DNA of 64,000 nucleotides from BNXB01 sp031556375 (GCA_031556375.1 JAVBTA010000034.1:9757-73756); one strand, 5' to 3'; counted from the first letter of the stretch, positions 52,947-62,080 are shown. Numbers and translations are program-made. Notes: generated by a model not told the origin, from the letters alone.

Positions 52947-53930
52947 TTATAACTTTGTTTCCGAGAAAGAAGTTGTGAGACTTACCATAAAAGATGTTGC
53001 AGAAGGATGATATTGAGCTAAAGAGCAACTGATCTTGAATGCTTTAACATTTAATCCTGCACCGATAGAAAATCCCCCCATACGGTTTCCTTGTTGTATT
53101 TTCATATCTGAACCGGTTCTTGCATTGTACCCTAAAGCGATCCACAAATTATCTGACGGAAGAAAATCAACACCTACAATGAAATGATTGAGAAAAGTTG
53201 TAAAGAATTCTTGATCTTCACCATTCGTTTTTTTGTAATCCCAACGATTCAGATTGGCTGCCGTCAGCGAAAAACGTATCGGGGCATGATCCAATCGTTT
53301 AGATATACCTAATTGTATTTCCCAGGGCATTTCAGCGTATTCTTCATCGTAGGCTTTTATTTGTCGTCCCAAATTTTTCCCGACTAAACCTGCAGAAAAT
53401 TGTTTTTCCTTATTATAATAACTCAATCCCAGATCGACTCCAAATCCAATAGATGTGTATTCATCATAAGGAGAATATACGAATTTAGCGGTAACTCCAC
53501 CACGAAGCCGGTCAGTCAGGTCATGTGAAAAAAACAAATTACCGCACATGTCTTTTGCAGGCAAATCTCCGTAGATAATACCATTTTTGTCAGCTTTGGT
53601 CATATCTCCATAATTGACATAGTTAAATCCGACTCCCCAGGCACTTCTATCGCCCATTGCTTTCGCAAATGTTGCACTTCCGGAACCGATATCGGCTATA
53701 TAGAATAAATAATTGAGATTGATACTCTTATCCATTTCCGGTCCAAGGAATGCCGGATTATGATAAATGAGGGAGAGGTCGTTTTCAACAATTGAGATAT
53801 TGGTTTTTCCTAATGCACTGGCGCGTGCCGATGAGGGAAGCCCCAGAAAATTAAAGACAGTATTGCCTTCCTGTGCATTTATCGATAGGAAATTGGATAT
53901 TATAATACAAAATAAAAGCGTTTTCTTCAT
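52947..53930 (-). CDS. porQ: Type IX secretion system protein PorQ
   Basis: A 327-residue outer-membrane beta-barrel protein of the PorV/PorQ (FadL-like) class with a Sec signal peptide (1-19, ending INAQ). The N-terminus of the mature part (NTVFNFLGLPSSARASALGKTNISI) is a PorQ hallmark. PorQ helps retain the sortase PorZ at the cell surface in organisms with type IX secretion. It heads a three-gene operon with cmk and ispH, an arrangement conserved in Bacteroidetes although the functions are unrelated. A consensus promoter lies upstream. Confidence 0.92.
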   Translation of the reverse strand: MKKTLLFCIIISNFLSINAQEGNTVFNFLGLPSSARASALGKTNISIVENDLSLIYHNPAFLGPEMDKSINLNYLFYIADIGSGSATFAKAMGDRSAWGVGFNYVNYGDMTKADKNGIIYGDLPAKDMCGNLFFSHDLTDRLRGGVTAKFVYSPYDEYTSIGFGVDLGLSYYNKEKQFSAGLVGKNLGRQIKAYDEEYAEMPWEIQLGISKRLDHAPIRFSLTAANLNRWDYKKTNGEDQEFFTTFLNHFIVGVDFLPSDNLWIALGYNARTGSDMKIQQGNRMGGFSIGAGLNVKAFKISCSLAQYHPSATSFMVSLTTSFSETKL

Positions 53931-53950
53931 GCCTTATAAAAATGAATGGA

Positions 53951-53983
53951 CAAATATACGGATAAAACCGCTAACTATACAAA
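53951..53983 (-). promoter_or_regulatory. Promoter of porQ-cmk-ispH
   Basis: Minus-strand TTTG (53983-53980), 21 bases, TATATTTG (53958-53951), with the start site near 53944 and a leader of about 14 bases. Confidence 0.68.
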
Positions 53984-54070
53984 CGGAAGAAATAATAAAA
54001 AGGTATATGAATCGTGGGATTTTTTGTGTTACTTTGTATTTGAATACGTCAGATAAGAAAAAAGAACTAT

Positions 54071-55045
54071 ATGATAACATTTGAACAATCGTTAGATATT
54101 ATTCGTGAAAATATCGGTAAAATAGTTTATCCCCAGCATCCGGATCAATTATATGAACCTATTCGTTATATTTTGGATCTGGGAGGGAAAAGGGCGAGAC
54201 CTGCTCTCGTATTGCTGGCATGTAATTTATATAAAGATGATGTTTCCGAATCTGTTCAACCGGCTTTGGCCTGGGAAGTTTTCCATAATTTCACGTTGAT
54301 GCACGACGATGTAATGGATAAAGCGGATATCCGTCGTGGAAAGCAGACAGTTCATAAGGTCTGGAATGAAAATACAGCTATCTTATCAGGAGATTCTATG
54401 TTAATCCTTGCATATCAGATCATGGCGAAAGCTCCTTCTGATGTTATGAGGTCTCTGTTGGATCTTTTTTCCAAAACAGCTGCAGAAATTTGTGAAGGTC
54501 AACAATTGGATATGGAGTTTGAGAGCCGTCTGAATGTGACGGAAGAAGAATACCTGGAAATGATTTGTCTGAAAACTGCTGTGATGATAGGAGCTTGTTT
54601 GAAATCCGGAGCTATAGTTGGTGGTGCCAGAATGGTAGATTTGAATTTGTTGTATGAATTCGGTATTAATCTTGGTCTTGCATTTCAGATAAAGGACGAC
54701 TTTCTTGATATTTATGGAGATCCGGCTGTATTTGGAAAAAACATAGGAGGGGATATTTTATGTAATAAAAAAACATATTTTCTGGTTAATGCTTTACAAT
54801 TGGCTGAAAATGAAGAGAAAGAATCATTGTTAAACTGGTTAAATGCTTCTTCATACAATGAGAAAGAAAAAATTAACGGAATAACGGCTATATACGACAA
54901 ATTAGAGTTGAAGCAACGTGCAGAGGACAAGATGAAAGCTTTATACGAAAAATCTTTATCTTCATTGAGGCAGGTCGATCTTCCTGAAGATAAAAAAACC
55001 GTTTTGTACGAATATGCCAAACAATTGATGGAAAGGGACTATTGA
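54071..55045 (+). CDS. Polyprenyl (octaprenyl-type) diphosphate synthase
   Basis: A 324-residue trans-prenyltransferase making a long-chain prenyl diphosphate, probably the menaquinone side chain. The first Asp-rich motif DDVMD is at 79-83 (HDDVMDKADIRRG) and the second DDFLD at 209-213 (IKDDFLDIYGD); GGKRARPALVLLA binds the pyrophosphate. Chain length cannot be read reliably. Its stop overlaps the TatD start by one base (TGATG), so the two are coupled. Confidence 0.93.
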   Translation: MITFEQSLDIIRENIGKIVYPQHPDQLYEPIRYILDLGGKRARPALVLLACNLYKDDVSESVQPALAWEVFHNFTLMHDDVMDKADIRRGKQTVHKVWNENTAILSGDSMLILAYQIMAKAPSDVMRSLLDLFSKTAAEICEGQQLDMEFESRLNVTEEEYLEMICLKTAVMIGACLKSGAIVGGARMVDLNLLYEFGINLGLAFQIKDDFLDIYGDPAVFGKNIGGDILCNKKTYFLVNALQLAENEEKESLLNWLNASSYNEKEKINGITAIYDKLELKQRAEDKMKALYEKSLSSLRQVDLPEDKKTVLYEYAKQLMERDY

Positions 55046-55812
55046 TGATCGATACACATACACATGTTTATCAGGACGATTTTGATGAAGATAGGAATGC
55101 GATGATTTCCAGGGCAAAAGAAATCGGGATATCTAAGTTATTGTTACCTAATGTTGCTCCGGAGACAGTAGACCGCTTACATGAATTATGTGATCAATAT
55201 CCTGATTATTGTATTCCTATGATGGGACTACATCCAACCAGTGTCACACCATCATGGAAGGATGACCTGAAAACAATCCGTTCGTGGTTCGATAGTCGTA
55301 AATATGTGGCGGTAGGTGAGATCGGGATTGATTTGTACTGGGATAAAACATATATCAATGAGCAAAAACAGACTTTTATAGAACAACTTCGTTGGAGCAT
55401 TGAAATGGCTCTTCCTGTTGTTATCCATACTAGGGACGCTTTTCCTGAAGTTTTCGAATGCCTGGATTTTGTGGGCGCACACAATTTGAGGGGTGTTTTT
55501 CATAGTTTCGGAGGAAGTCGAGAGGAATTAGAAAGGGTTTTACGGTATGAAAATTTTCTATTGGGAATCAATGGTGTAGTTACATTCAGAAATTCTAACT
55601 TTCGGGATTATCTTACGTTGGCGCCTATAGAACGAATCGTAACAGAAACAGATGCACCTTATTTGACTCCGGTGCCATTCCGGGGAAAGAGAAATGAACC
55701 GTCATTTATTCATTATGTAGTCGAAAAACTGGCAGAAGTCTACAAACTGCCGGAAAGAACAATCGCAGAAAAAACGGCGGAGAATGCAAGGAGGTTGTTT
55801 ATGATTAGCTGA
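55045..55812 (+). CDS. tatD: TatD family metal-dependent hydrolase
   Basis: A 255-residue TIM-barrel hydrolase with DNase-like family activity. Metal ligands are seen in MIDTHTHV, GEIGIDLYWD (Glu), VIHTRDA, VFHSFGG and TETDAPYLTPVPFRGKRNEP. The ATG at 55045 overlaps the preceding TGA; a TTG one codon earlier is a less likely start. It ends 5 bases from the convergent amidase stop. Confidence 0.93.
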   Translation: MIDTHTHVYQDDFDEDRNAMISRAKEIGISKLLLPNVAPETVDRLHELCDQYPDYCIPMMGLHPTSVTPSWKDDLKTIRSWFDSRKYVAVGEIGIDLYWDKTYINEQKQTFIEQLRWSIEMALPVVIHTRDAFPEVFECLDFVGAHNLRGVFHSFGGSREELERVLRYENFLLGINGVVTFRNSNFRDYLTLAPIERIVTETDAPYLTPVPFRGKRNEPSFIHYVVEKLAEVYKLPERTIAEKTAENARRLFMIS

Positions 55813-55817
55813 AAATA

Positions 55818-56837
55818 TTATTTCGATTTTTCATAATCCTTTATGAGTCCTTCGCAGAGCCAATTTGCCATAGCTTGCCGGTTTTGTTTCAATAAGAACC
55901 GTTGACGATCTCTTCCGTCATTACAAATGTTCCCGAGTTCGACAAATACACATGGAGGCGTAGTGTTTTGCAATAGATAAAGTCCTCTGGGGCTTGCTGT
56001 ACCGTCAAACCCCCTTGTCGGTTGATATTTAAAGTAATTTTTATGAAAGGTTTCCCTCATGTTGTTTGCCAGGACTTTCCCTTTTGCACTATTTGGAGCG
56101 TAATAGAAAAATATGTCCACCGATCTTTTTTGAGGTCGGCTGTCCAGGTGTAGAAAGACCGATCGCTGATATTTAGCTTTCGATTTGCGGGATAATTGGT
56201 TAATTTTATCACCTCTTTGTTTTAATCTGGCTTTTTGGTTCAACGGTATTTCAGCACCCATACAAGTTTCGTTTTTGCTATTGTTCAGGTATTCACTATC
56301 ACGGATACCGTCATTAGGATCCTGAATAATCATATGAACAGTTGCTCCTTCTTTTAACAGGCATAAAGCCAGACGCAGGGTAATATCGTAAGCATATTCG
56401 TCTTCATGTAATGTTATTTTCGAATTTATTTTGAATGTGGCGCCAGGATCAGGTCCTCCGTGCCCACTACTTAAAAAGAAGCAAGCGCCTTTTAAACGAT
56501 CGGATTCGATTGTGTATTCTTCATGTTTTTTCCCAAATAAAGGATCTCTTACTTTTTTCTTTTTTTCAGTGGTTGCGGTCTTAGTGTTTGTTGGATTTGC
56601 ACCTGCTATTGGAGGTAATAAATAAGATACACCCAGTTTTAATGAGTTATTCTTGTCTAATTTACTTTTGTTCAGTTCTATAAAATTTTGATAATATTCT
56701 TTTCCCTGCCTGTTATTACGTTTTAAAAAAGCATGAATACCTTCTCCTTTTAATGGAACGGCATATTGATTCTGAGCAAAAGAAGGGAATGATAAAAATA
56801 TGATAAATAATAATGATAGATATATTGATTTCTTCAT
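55818..56837 (-). CDS. N-acetylmuramoyl-L-alanine amidase (AmiC type)
   Basis: A 339-residue exported peptidoglycan amidase: signal peptide (MKKSIYLSLLFIIFLSFPSFAQ), an N-terminal segment of about 60 residues with a LysM-like pattern (VPLKGEGIHAFLKRNNRQ), and an Amidase_3 zinc domain with the His of SSGHGGPDPGA, the Glu of HEDEYAYDITLRLA and the His of FLHLDSRP. An upstream in-frame ATG at 56867 would precede the signal peptide with 10 odd residues and is rejected. It is probably in an operon with the upstream PagL-like gene (31-base gap). Confidence 0.93.
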   Translation of the reverse strand: MKKSIYLSLLFIIFLSFPSFAQNQYAVPLKGEGIHAFLKRNNRQGKEYYQNFIELNKSKLDKNNSLKLGVSYLLPPIAGANPTNTKTATTEKKKKVRDPLFGKKHEEYTIESDRLKGACFFLSSGHGGPDPGATFKINSKITLHEDEYAYDITLRLALCLLKEGATVHMIIQDPNDGIRDSEYLNNSKNETCMGAEIPLNQKARLKQRGDKINQLSRKSKAKYQRSVFLHLDSRPQKRSVDIFFYYAPNSAKGKVLANNMRETFHKNYFKYQPTRGFDGTASPRGLYLLQNTTPPCVFVELGNICNDGRDRQRFLLKQNRQAMANWLCEGLIKDYEKSK

Positions 56838-56868
56838 GATCTGGAAAAAATATCTGCAAATATACACT

Positions 56869-57981
56869 TTAGTTTAGATTTATTCCCCATAACATCTCTA
56901 TATGATCGGCTTTTCCTTTTTGATTTTTTAATGCCAACTGCATCCAGACTCTATCTGTGATATTGTATCTCAGGCCATTTCTTTGATAGATGTATCCATA
57001 CTCCGTATTTTTAGAAAACAGATAGGTGCTGAGTTGAAGGTTTACCGATAGTTTTCCAAAAATAAATGAATATTCAGCACCTACACCTGTTTTTACCGTT
57101 TCAATCCGATTGCTTACGGATTTGGAAGATCTGATCAGGAAATCATAATCAGAGGAATCATAAAAAACATCCCAGACAAAGCCAAAACGAGTAAAATTAA
57201 GATGTCGTCTGGAAACTTCGAATGATAATCCGGATGTAAAATATTTATTTCCTCCGATAGGAGAGATTTCTTTTATTCCTCCTGAAACAGCAATCGCATA
57301 CTTCCATCGTTTAGACGGGTTAGTCATTTTCGAGTTGATCAATTCCCGTTTATTCCCAAAAGAATAGCTGGCGCCTATCGATCCGGTCAGAATATTTAAT
57401 CCGGTATTTGGTAAAATAACATCTCCATTTGAAAAATGTGTTATTCCTCCTCCCGCTACCAGGGAAATATGACCGGATATCCGGTATGAAGCTTGTAATT
57501 GTAACAATAGTGCCGCATTGATGTGGCTACCGATAGTTAGATTTTCCGGATTTGATTTAGGATCGTATATTCTTTCAATATAACCGATTCCAGCACCGAC
57601 TTTCAAGTTTAGGTTGATAGGAGAGGACTGATTCAGAAATGCAAATTTCATAAAAGGAATAAGACTGTAAGAATTACCCAGATAATTTGGGTTGCCTACA
57701 CTCATGGTTAAAAAGGAAATACCATATTCCGGAAAATTAAAGAAGGAGTTCCATTCTTGTGTCCCAGTCGTTTGTTTGGAAGCAAATACTTCAAATCCGG
57801 ATGGATTAGTCTCATTCACCGCTTTAACTTTGTCCGAGTGATTGACTAATATTCCTTGATGGTATATTCCTCCGGTTTTCCAATTATAAAGTTTCAGAGT
57901 ATCTTCAGCACAGATATTCCATGTGGAAATCCATAAAAATACCAGGCTGAAAAATGGTCTTAGGAAATTCTGCAATATCAT
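56869..57981 (-). CDS. Acyloxyacyl hydrolase / PagL-like lipid A 3-O-deacylase
   Basis: A 370-residue outer-membrane barrel protein with a signal peptide (about 1-25, ending WNICAE). The PagL active-site pattern is visible as GGGITHFSNGDVILPNTGLN with His182 and Ser184, matching the acyloxyacyl hydrolase family (PF09411). It would remove an acyl chain from lipid A at the outer leaflet. It is longer than Pseudomonas PagL, with extra strands at both ends. A strong promoter ends about 48 bases upstream and an envelope amidase follows. Confidence 0.87.
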   Translation of the reverse strand: MILQNFLRPFFSLVFLWISTWNICAEDTLKLYNWKTGGIYHQGILVNHSDKVKAVNETNPSGFEVFASKQTTGTQEWNSFFNFPEYGISFLTMSVGNPNYLGNSYSLIPFMKFAFLNQSSPINLNLKVGAGIGYIERIYDPKSNPENLTIGSHINAALLLQLQASYRISGHISLVAGGGITHFSNGDVILPNTGLNILTGSIGASYSFGNKRELINSKMTNPSKRWKYAIAVSGGIKEISPIGGNKYFTSGLSFEVSRRHLNFTRFGFVWDVFYDSSDYDFLIRSSKSVSNRIETVKTGVGAEYSFIFGKLSVNLQLSTYLFSKNTEYGYIYQRNGLRYNITDRVWMQLALKNQKGKADHIEMLWGINLN

Positions 57982-58028
57982 TGTATTTGTTAAAATCCTA
58001 TCGGATAAAATATTATATGTTTCAAAAA

Positions 58029-58059
58029 CAAATATAAGTCAAAAATAGTTTTTATCAAA
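58029..58059 (-). promoter_or_regulatory. Promoter of the PagL-like / amidase operon
   Basis: Minus-strand TTTG (58059-58056), 19 bases, TATATTTG (58036-58029), with the start site near 58022 and a leader of about 41 bases. Confidence 0.74.
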
Positions 58060-58080
58060 ATAATGTATTTTAAAGATGTC

Positions 58081-58111
58081 TTTGAATTAATAAAAATAAA
58101 CCTTACCTTTG
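58081..58111 (+). promoter_or_regulatory. Promoter of tRNA-Ser
   Basis: TTTG (58081-58084), 19 bases, TACCTTTG (58104-58111), placing the start about 13 bases before the tRNA 5' end. It is a textbook match. Confidence 0.78.
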
Positions 58112-58130
58112 TACCCGAAAAATAAAAAAA

Positions 58131-58218
58131 GGAAAGGTGCTCGAGTGGTTTAAGAGGCACGCTTGGAAAGCGTGTGTACGGCAAAACTGTACCGGGGGTT
58201 CGAATCCCTTCCTTTCCG
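58131..58218 (+). tRNA. tRNA-Ser (anticodon GGA)
   Basis: An 88-base class II tRNA: acceptor GGAAAGG pairs with CCTTTCC plus discriminator G, D arm with GAGTGGTTTAAGAGG, anticodon stem CACGC/GCGTG enclosing TTGGAAA (anticodon GGA), a long variable arm (TACGGCAAAACTGTA) and T arm GGGGGTTCGAATCCCTT. CCA is not encoded. It decodes UCC and UCU. Confidence 0.96.
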
Positions 58219-58310
58219 CTAATGAAGAGGCTTGTGAATTTATTTCATAGGTCTTTTTTATTTTGTTTTTTTATCAATTTAATTTTCTTCACATTTTTTT
58301 TATTTGAAAT

Positions 58311-58342
58311 TTTGTAGAAATAATTTAGAATGTCTATTTTTG
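58311..58342 (+). promoter_or_regulatory. Promoter of the sulfatase gene
   Basis: TTTG (58311-58314), 20 bases, TATTTTTG (58335-58342). The -7 element runs into CAAAGACAACAT (58343-58354), which is shared with the tetR promoter. The start site near 58349 gives a leader of about 170 bases. Confidence 0.74.
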
Positions 58343-58446
58343 CAAAGACAACATTCGTTGCGTTACATTTGTTTTCTTTCAAAAAGATTTCAAATATATG
58401 CTGATTAACAATGTTTTATCTTCATACTACACACGAAAAATATAAA

Positions 58447-58499
58447 ATTATCATTCATCATTAATGGGGATTAATGTAGTAAAGATCTTGAATGATAAT
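58447..58499 (+). promoter_or_regulatory. Nested hairpins in the sulfatase 5' leader
   Basis: Outer arms ATTATCATTCA (58447-58457) and TGAATGATAAT (58489-58499) are perfect complements. Inside, CATTAAT-GGGG-ATTAATG (58459-58476) forms a second perfect hairpin. The structure ends 21 bases before the sulfatase ATG. The function is unknown; it matches no riboswitch I recognise. Confidence 0.5.
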
Positions 58500-58520
58500 A
58501 ATAATTTTTATAAATAAAAT

Positions 58521-60107
58521 ATGAAACTGAAACAAAAATTGAAACAATGTGGCAAAGTTGCTGCAGTTGGTGCTGTTTTGGCAGCTGGAGCCTTAGTTCC
58601 ACAAACAGTAGATGCTCAGAAGGCGAAAGAAGTGAAAGGTAAACCAAACATTCTGGTCATCATGGGAGATGATATCGGTGTTTGGAACCTGAGTTGTTGG
58701 AGCCGGGGGATGATGGGTTTTAAAACCCCAAATATTGATAGAATAGCTAATGAAGGTATTCTTTTCACGGATTATTATGGACAACAAAGTTGTACTGCCG
58801 GACGTTCGGCTTTTATTACCGGTCAGTGCCCATTTCGTACCGGATTGTCGAAAGTCGGAATGCCGGGAGCAAAAACCGGAATACAGAAAGAAGATCCAAC
58901 GATTGCAGAGCTATTGAAGCCATTAGGTTATATGTGTGGACAATTTGGAAAAAATCACCTTGGTGATCGTGATGAATTTCTGCCTACCAACCATGGATTT
59001 GATGAATTTTTTGGCAATTTGTATCACTTGAATGCGGAAGAAGAACCGGAAAATCCTGATTATCCGAAAGATCCGGAATATCGTAAAAAATTCGGTCCTC
59101 GGGGTGTAATTCGTTCTACTGCTGATGGTAAAGTGGAAGATACAGGCCCATTAACAAAGAAACGGATGGAAACTGTGGATGAAGAATTTTTGGCCGCAAC
59201 CAAAGACTTCATTACACGTCAGAATAAAGCGGGAAAACCGTTTTTTACATGGTTTAATTCTACCCGTATGCACGTGTATACTCACCTGAAACCAGGAGTA
59301 GACGGTAAAACAGGATTGGGTTTACAGGCTGATGGAACAACGGAGCATGATGGTCATGTTGGTGAATTGTTGAAACTTTTAGATGATCTTGGTATTACCG
59401 AAAATACAATAGTAATATATACAACTGATAATGGAGCGATGAAGTGTGAATGGCCTGACGGAGGATCTTCTCCTTTCCGTGGAGAAAAAAACACCAATTG
59501 GGAAGGTGCGTACCGTGTTCCTTGTCTGATGCGCTGGCCCGCCCAGATTGAAGCAGGGCAAAATATTAATGAAATATTTTCTGCTGAAGACTGGATGCCT
59601 ACTTTGATTGCAGCGGCCGGAGGGGATCCTAACCTACGCGAAAATGCCCGTAAAGGAATCCAAGCCGGGAATAAATCTTTCAAAGTATACATCGATGGTT
59701 ATAACCAATTGCCATTGTTGACAGGAAAAACTGATAAAGGTCCTCGCAATGAATTTTTCTATTTCAGTGATGATGGAGAATTAGTTGGATTCCGGCAGGG
59801 ACATTATAAATACATTTATCAGGTTCAACGAGCTCAGGGACAGGCGGTTTGGAGCGAGCCATTTGTCAAACTGCGAAGTTCAAAAATTATGGATTTACGT
59901 TCTGACCCATTTGAAACTGCTTGGGGTAATTCTGCATTTTATGATGCATGGGCTATGGAACATGCTTTTATGATTGTTCCGGCTCAAGCAACAGTGGCGG
60001 AGTACTTGAATACATATAAAGATTTTCCTCCTCGCCAACGTGCAGCATCATTTAATGTTGATGCTCAGATTGAAGCGCTGGAAAAAATGATACCGGAGAG
60101 AAATTAG
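58521..60107 (+). CDS. Exported arylsulfatase-type sulfatase (Cys-type)
   Basis: A 528-residue sulfatase with a signal peptide (1-32, ending TVDAQ). Metal-binding Asp50-Asp51 are in VIMGDDIG, and the modification motif is CTAGR (Cys91-Arg95), in which Cys would be converted to formylglycine; the C-x-A-x-R form suits anaerobic radical SAM maturation. Further matches are FGKNHLGD and YTTDNGAMKCEWPDGG. The substrate is unknown. It has its own promoter with a long structured leader, and the next gene, tetR, shares its promoter-proximal element. Confidence 0.93.
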   Translation: MKLKQKLKQCGKVAAVGAVLAAGALVPQTVDAQKAKEVKGKPNILVIMGDDIGVWNLSCWSRGMMGFKTPNIDRIANEGILFTDYYGQQSCTAGRSAFITGQCPFRTGLSKVGMPGAKTGIQKEDPTIAELLKPLGYMCGQFGKNHLGDRDEFLPTNHGFDEFFGNLYHLNAEEEPENPDYPKDPEYRKKFGPRGVIRSTADGKVEDTGPLTKKRMETVDEEFLAATKDFITRQNKAGKPFFTWFNSTRMHVYTHLKPGVDGKTGLGLQADGTTEHDGHVGELLKLLDDLGITENTIVIYTTDNGAMKCEWPDGGSSPFRGEKNTNWEGAYRVPCLMRWPAQIEAGQNINEIFSAEDWMPTLIAAAGGDPNLRENARKGIQAGNKSFKVYIDGYNQLPLLTGKTDKGPRNEFFYFSDDGELVGFRQGHYKYIYQVQRAQGQAVWSEPFVKLRSSKIMDLRSDPFETAWGNSAFYDAWAMEHAFMIVPAQATVAEYLNTYKDFPPRQRAASFNVDAQIEALEKMIPERN

Positions 60108-60202
60108 TGAGTATCAATGTTATATATATTTAACTCGTGATCGGGTAAACAAAATTTTACTTTAAATGTACGAATCTTAACTGAAAACAGAGAAATAAAT
60201 TT

Positions 60203-60246
60203 TACTTTTGCAAAGACAACATGTGCTTATACCATATGTTGTCTTT
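60203..60246 (+). promoter_or_regulatory. tetR -7 element and adjacent palindrome (candidate operator or attenuator)
   Basis: TACTTTTG (60203-60210) is a -7 element. Directly after it AAAGACAACATGTG (60212-60225) and CATATGTTGTCTTT (60233-60246) form a 14-base inverted repeat with one mismatch and a 7-base loop, followed by ATTTTTGTT. The left arm is shared with the sulfatase promoter. It could bind the TetR protein or act as a transcript hairpin. Confidence 0.6.
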
Positions 60247-60272
60247 ATTTTTGTTATTAATTCTAAGAAGAG

Positions 60273-60848
60273 ATGCCCAGAATAAGTTTATTAACGAAAG
60301 AAGTTATCATTAATGCAGCTTTGGAAATCGTTCGTGAAGAAGGTTTAGAAGCTCTATCTGCACGGAATATTGCAAAAAGAATGAAGTCATCAACCCGTCC
60401 GATATATGATGCCTATACCAATATGGATGAATTTAGGGCGGATTTGATATCAAAGATAAAAACCATAATATTTACCAGTATTTTTTCTTATAAAAAGACC
60501 GGTCAGCAGTTTTTTGACTTAGGGCTGGGATATATCTATACAGCCTATACTGAGCCTAAATTATTCCGGGTTTATTATGAAAAAGGTCTGGGAACAAAAT
60601 TAAGCGAATTGTCTCCTAGCGATAGAGTGGTTCAAGCTTTGCGGGATGATTTAGGAGATGCTCATATCGAAGAAGAGAATCTCTTACAAATTGTTATAAA
60701 TTCATGGATCTTTGTATATGGGTTGGCTTCTTTTATTGCTTCCGGAACTTTGGTTTATAATGAGGAAAAGGTTATAATTCGTCTTCGGGAAATATGGCAC
60801 AGCATCCTGAAAAGATGGGATTTACCCATTGATCGGCTATTATATTAA
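60273..60848 (+). CDS. TetR/AcrR family transcriptional regulator
   Basis: A 191-residue regulator with an N-terminal TetR helix-turn-helix (about 8-54, LLTKEVIINAALEIVREEGLEAL and SARNIAKRMKSSTRPIYDAYTN) and a helical ligand-binding C-terminal domain. It follows the sulfatase gene in the same direction but has its own -7 element and a palindrome immediately after it. The shared 17-base element suggests it controls the sulfatase and itself (inference). The convergent aminotransferase gene ends 11 bases downstream. Confidence 0.9.
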   Translation: MPRISLLTKEVIINAALEIVREEGLEALSARNIAKRMKSSTRPIYDAYTNMDEFRADLISKIKTIIFTSIFSYKKTGQQFFDLGLGYIYTAYTEPKLFRVYYEKGLGTKLSELSPSDRVVQALRDDLGDAHIEEENLLQIVINSWIFVYGLASFIASGTLVYNEEKVIIRLREIWHSILKRWDLPIDRLLY

Positions 60849-60859
60849 GTCTGATTTTA

Positions 60860-62059
60860 TTATCTTTCTGTATGCGAGCTATTTATGATCGAAGTTGTTT
60901 GTTTCAATTTATTCAGAGCTTTTTCCAATAGGATTCTTGAACAACCGATATTCATTCTCATAAAACCTGTTCCTTCGATACCGAACATCTCTCCATCATT
61001 AAGTGCCAGTCCGGCTTCATTAGTAAATAAAGATACTAGTTCATTCTGAGATAGTCCCAGTTTACGGCAATCAAGCCAGATTAGGAATGAAGCTTCCGGT
61101 TTGATAACTTTAATTTGAGGAATGTTTTTGTGGATGTAACTATCAGTGAAAGATATATTCCCTTCTATATAGCTCAGCATTTGTTTTAACCAATCTTCTC
61201 CATATTTATATGCAGCTTCTGTTGCTACATAAGCAAAAAGATTTCCTTGTTGAAACTCCCCTCCATGTAAAAAGTTGAAAAAACTGTTCCTGAGTTTTTT
61301 ATCGGGAACAATGGCATACGAACTGACAATGCCAGCGATATTAAAAGTTTTACTCGGGGACATAAAGGTGATGCTGTTATTGGCAGCCTCTTCCGAAATA
61401 GAAGCAAAAGGTAAATGTTTGTTTCCAAAAAGAGCCATGTCGGAATGGATTTCGTCTGAAATGACAAGGACATTTTTCTCAAGACACATAACAGCCAGTT
61501 TTTGTAAAGTTTCTTTATCCCAAGTGATTCCTATGGGATTGTGAGGATTACAGAGTATCAATATTTTACAATCTTCTGTATTCAGGATCTGTTGTAATCC
61601 ATCCAAATCCATCCTGTATTTTCCATTCTCTTCAATCAATGGGTTATACACAAGTTGACGGCTGTTCATTTCCGGAACAATTCGAAACGGATGGTAAACG
61701 GGTGGCTGAATGATGATTTTATCTCCAGGTTTGGTGAAATGCAGAATAGAATATGCAAGTCCTTTCACAATGCCTGGAACAAAGCTAATCCAATCTTCTT
61801 TTACTTCCCATTGATGTTGATTTTGTATCCAGTCTTTTATAATTGTGAAATAATCTTTTTGTAGGATAGGGTAACCAAAAATACTGTGTTTGCAACGTTC
61901 AATCAGTGCTTCTGTAATAAAACTCCCAGTTTTGAAATCCATATCAGCAACCCACATCGGGATTAATTCACCATTACCAAAGTATTCATTCAGACCATCA
62001 TATTTGACACAATCACTACCGAAGCGATCAGTTAATTCATCGAAATTATATATTTCCAT
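60860..62059 (-). CDS. PLP-dependent aminotransferase of the MalY/PatB (cystathionine beta-lyase) type
   Basis: A 399-residue class I/II fold enzyme. The start MEIYNFDELTDRFGSDCVKYD and the ELIPMWVADMDF motif are hallmarks of the MalY/PatB C-S lyase group; NPHNPIG and the PLP lysine Lys237 in SPSKTFNIAG are present. It likely cleaves cystathionine or cysteine, though true aminotransferases share the pattern. An in-frame ATG at 62116 is upstream of the promoter and is rejected. The gene has its own promoter and stands alone. Confidence 0.92.
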   Translation of the reverse strand: MEIYNFDELTDRFGSDCVKYDGLNEYFGNGELIPMWVADMDFKTGSFITEALIERCKHSIFGYPILQKDYFTIIKDWIQNQHQWEVKEDWISFVPGIVKGLAYSILHFTKPGDKIIIQPPVYHPFRIVPEMNSRQLVYNPLIEENGKYRMDLDGLQQILNTEDCKILILCNPHNPIGITWDKETLQKLAVMCLEKNVLVISDEIHSDMALFGNKHLPFASISEEAANNSITFMSPSKTFNIAGIVSSYAIVPDKKLRNSFFNFLHGGEFQQGNLFAYVATEAAYKYGEDWLKQMLSYIEGNISFTDSYIHKNIPQIKVIKPEASFLIWLDCRKLGLSQNELVSLFTNEAGLALNDGEMFGIEGTGFMRMNIGCSRILLEKALNKLKQTTSIINSSHTER

Positions 62060-62080
62060 ATTTTCAATTATAAGAGAATA

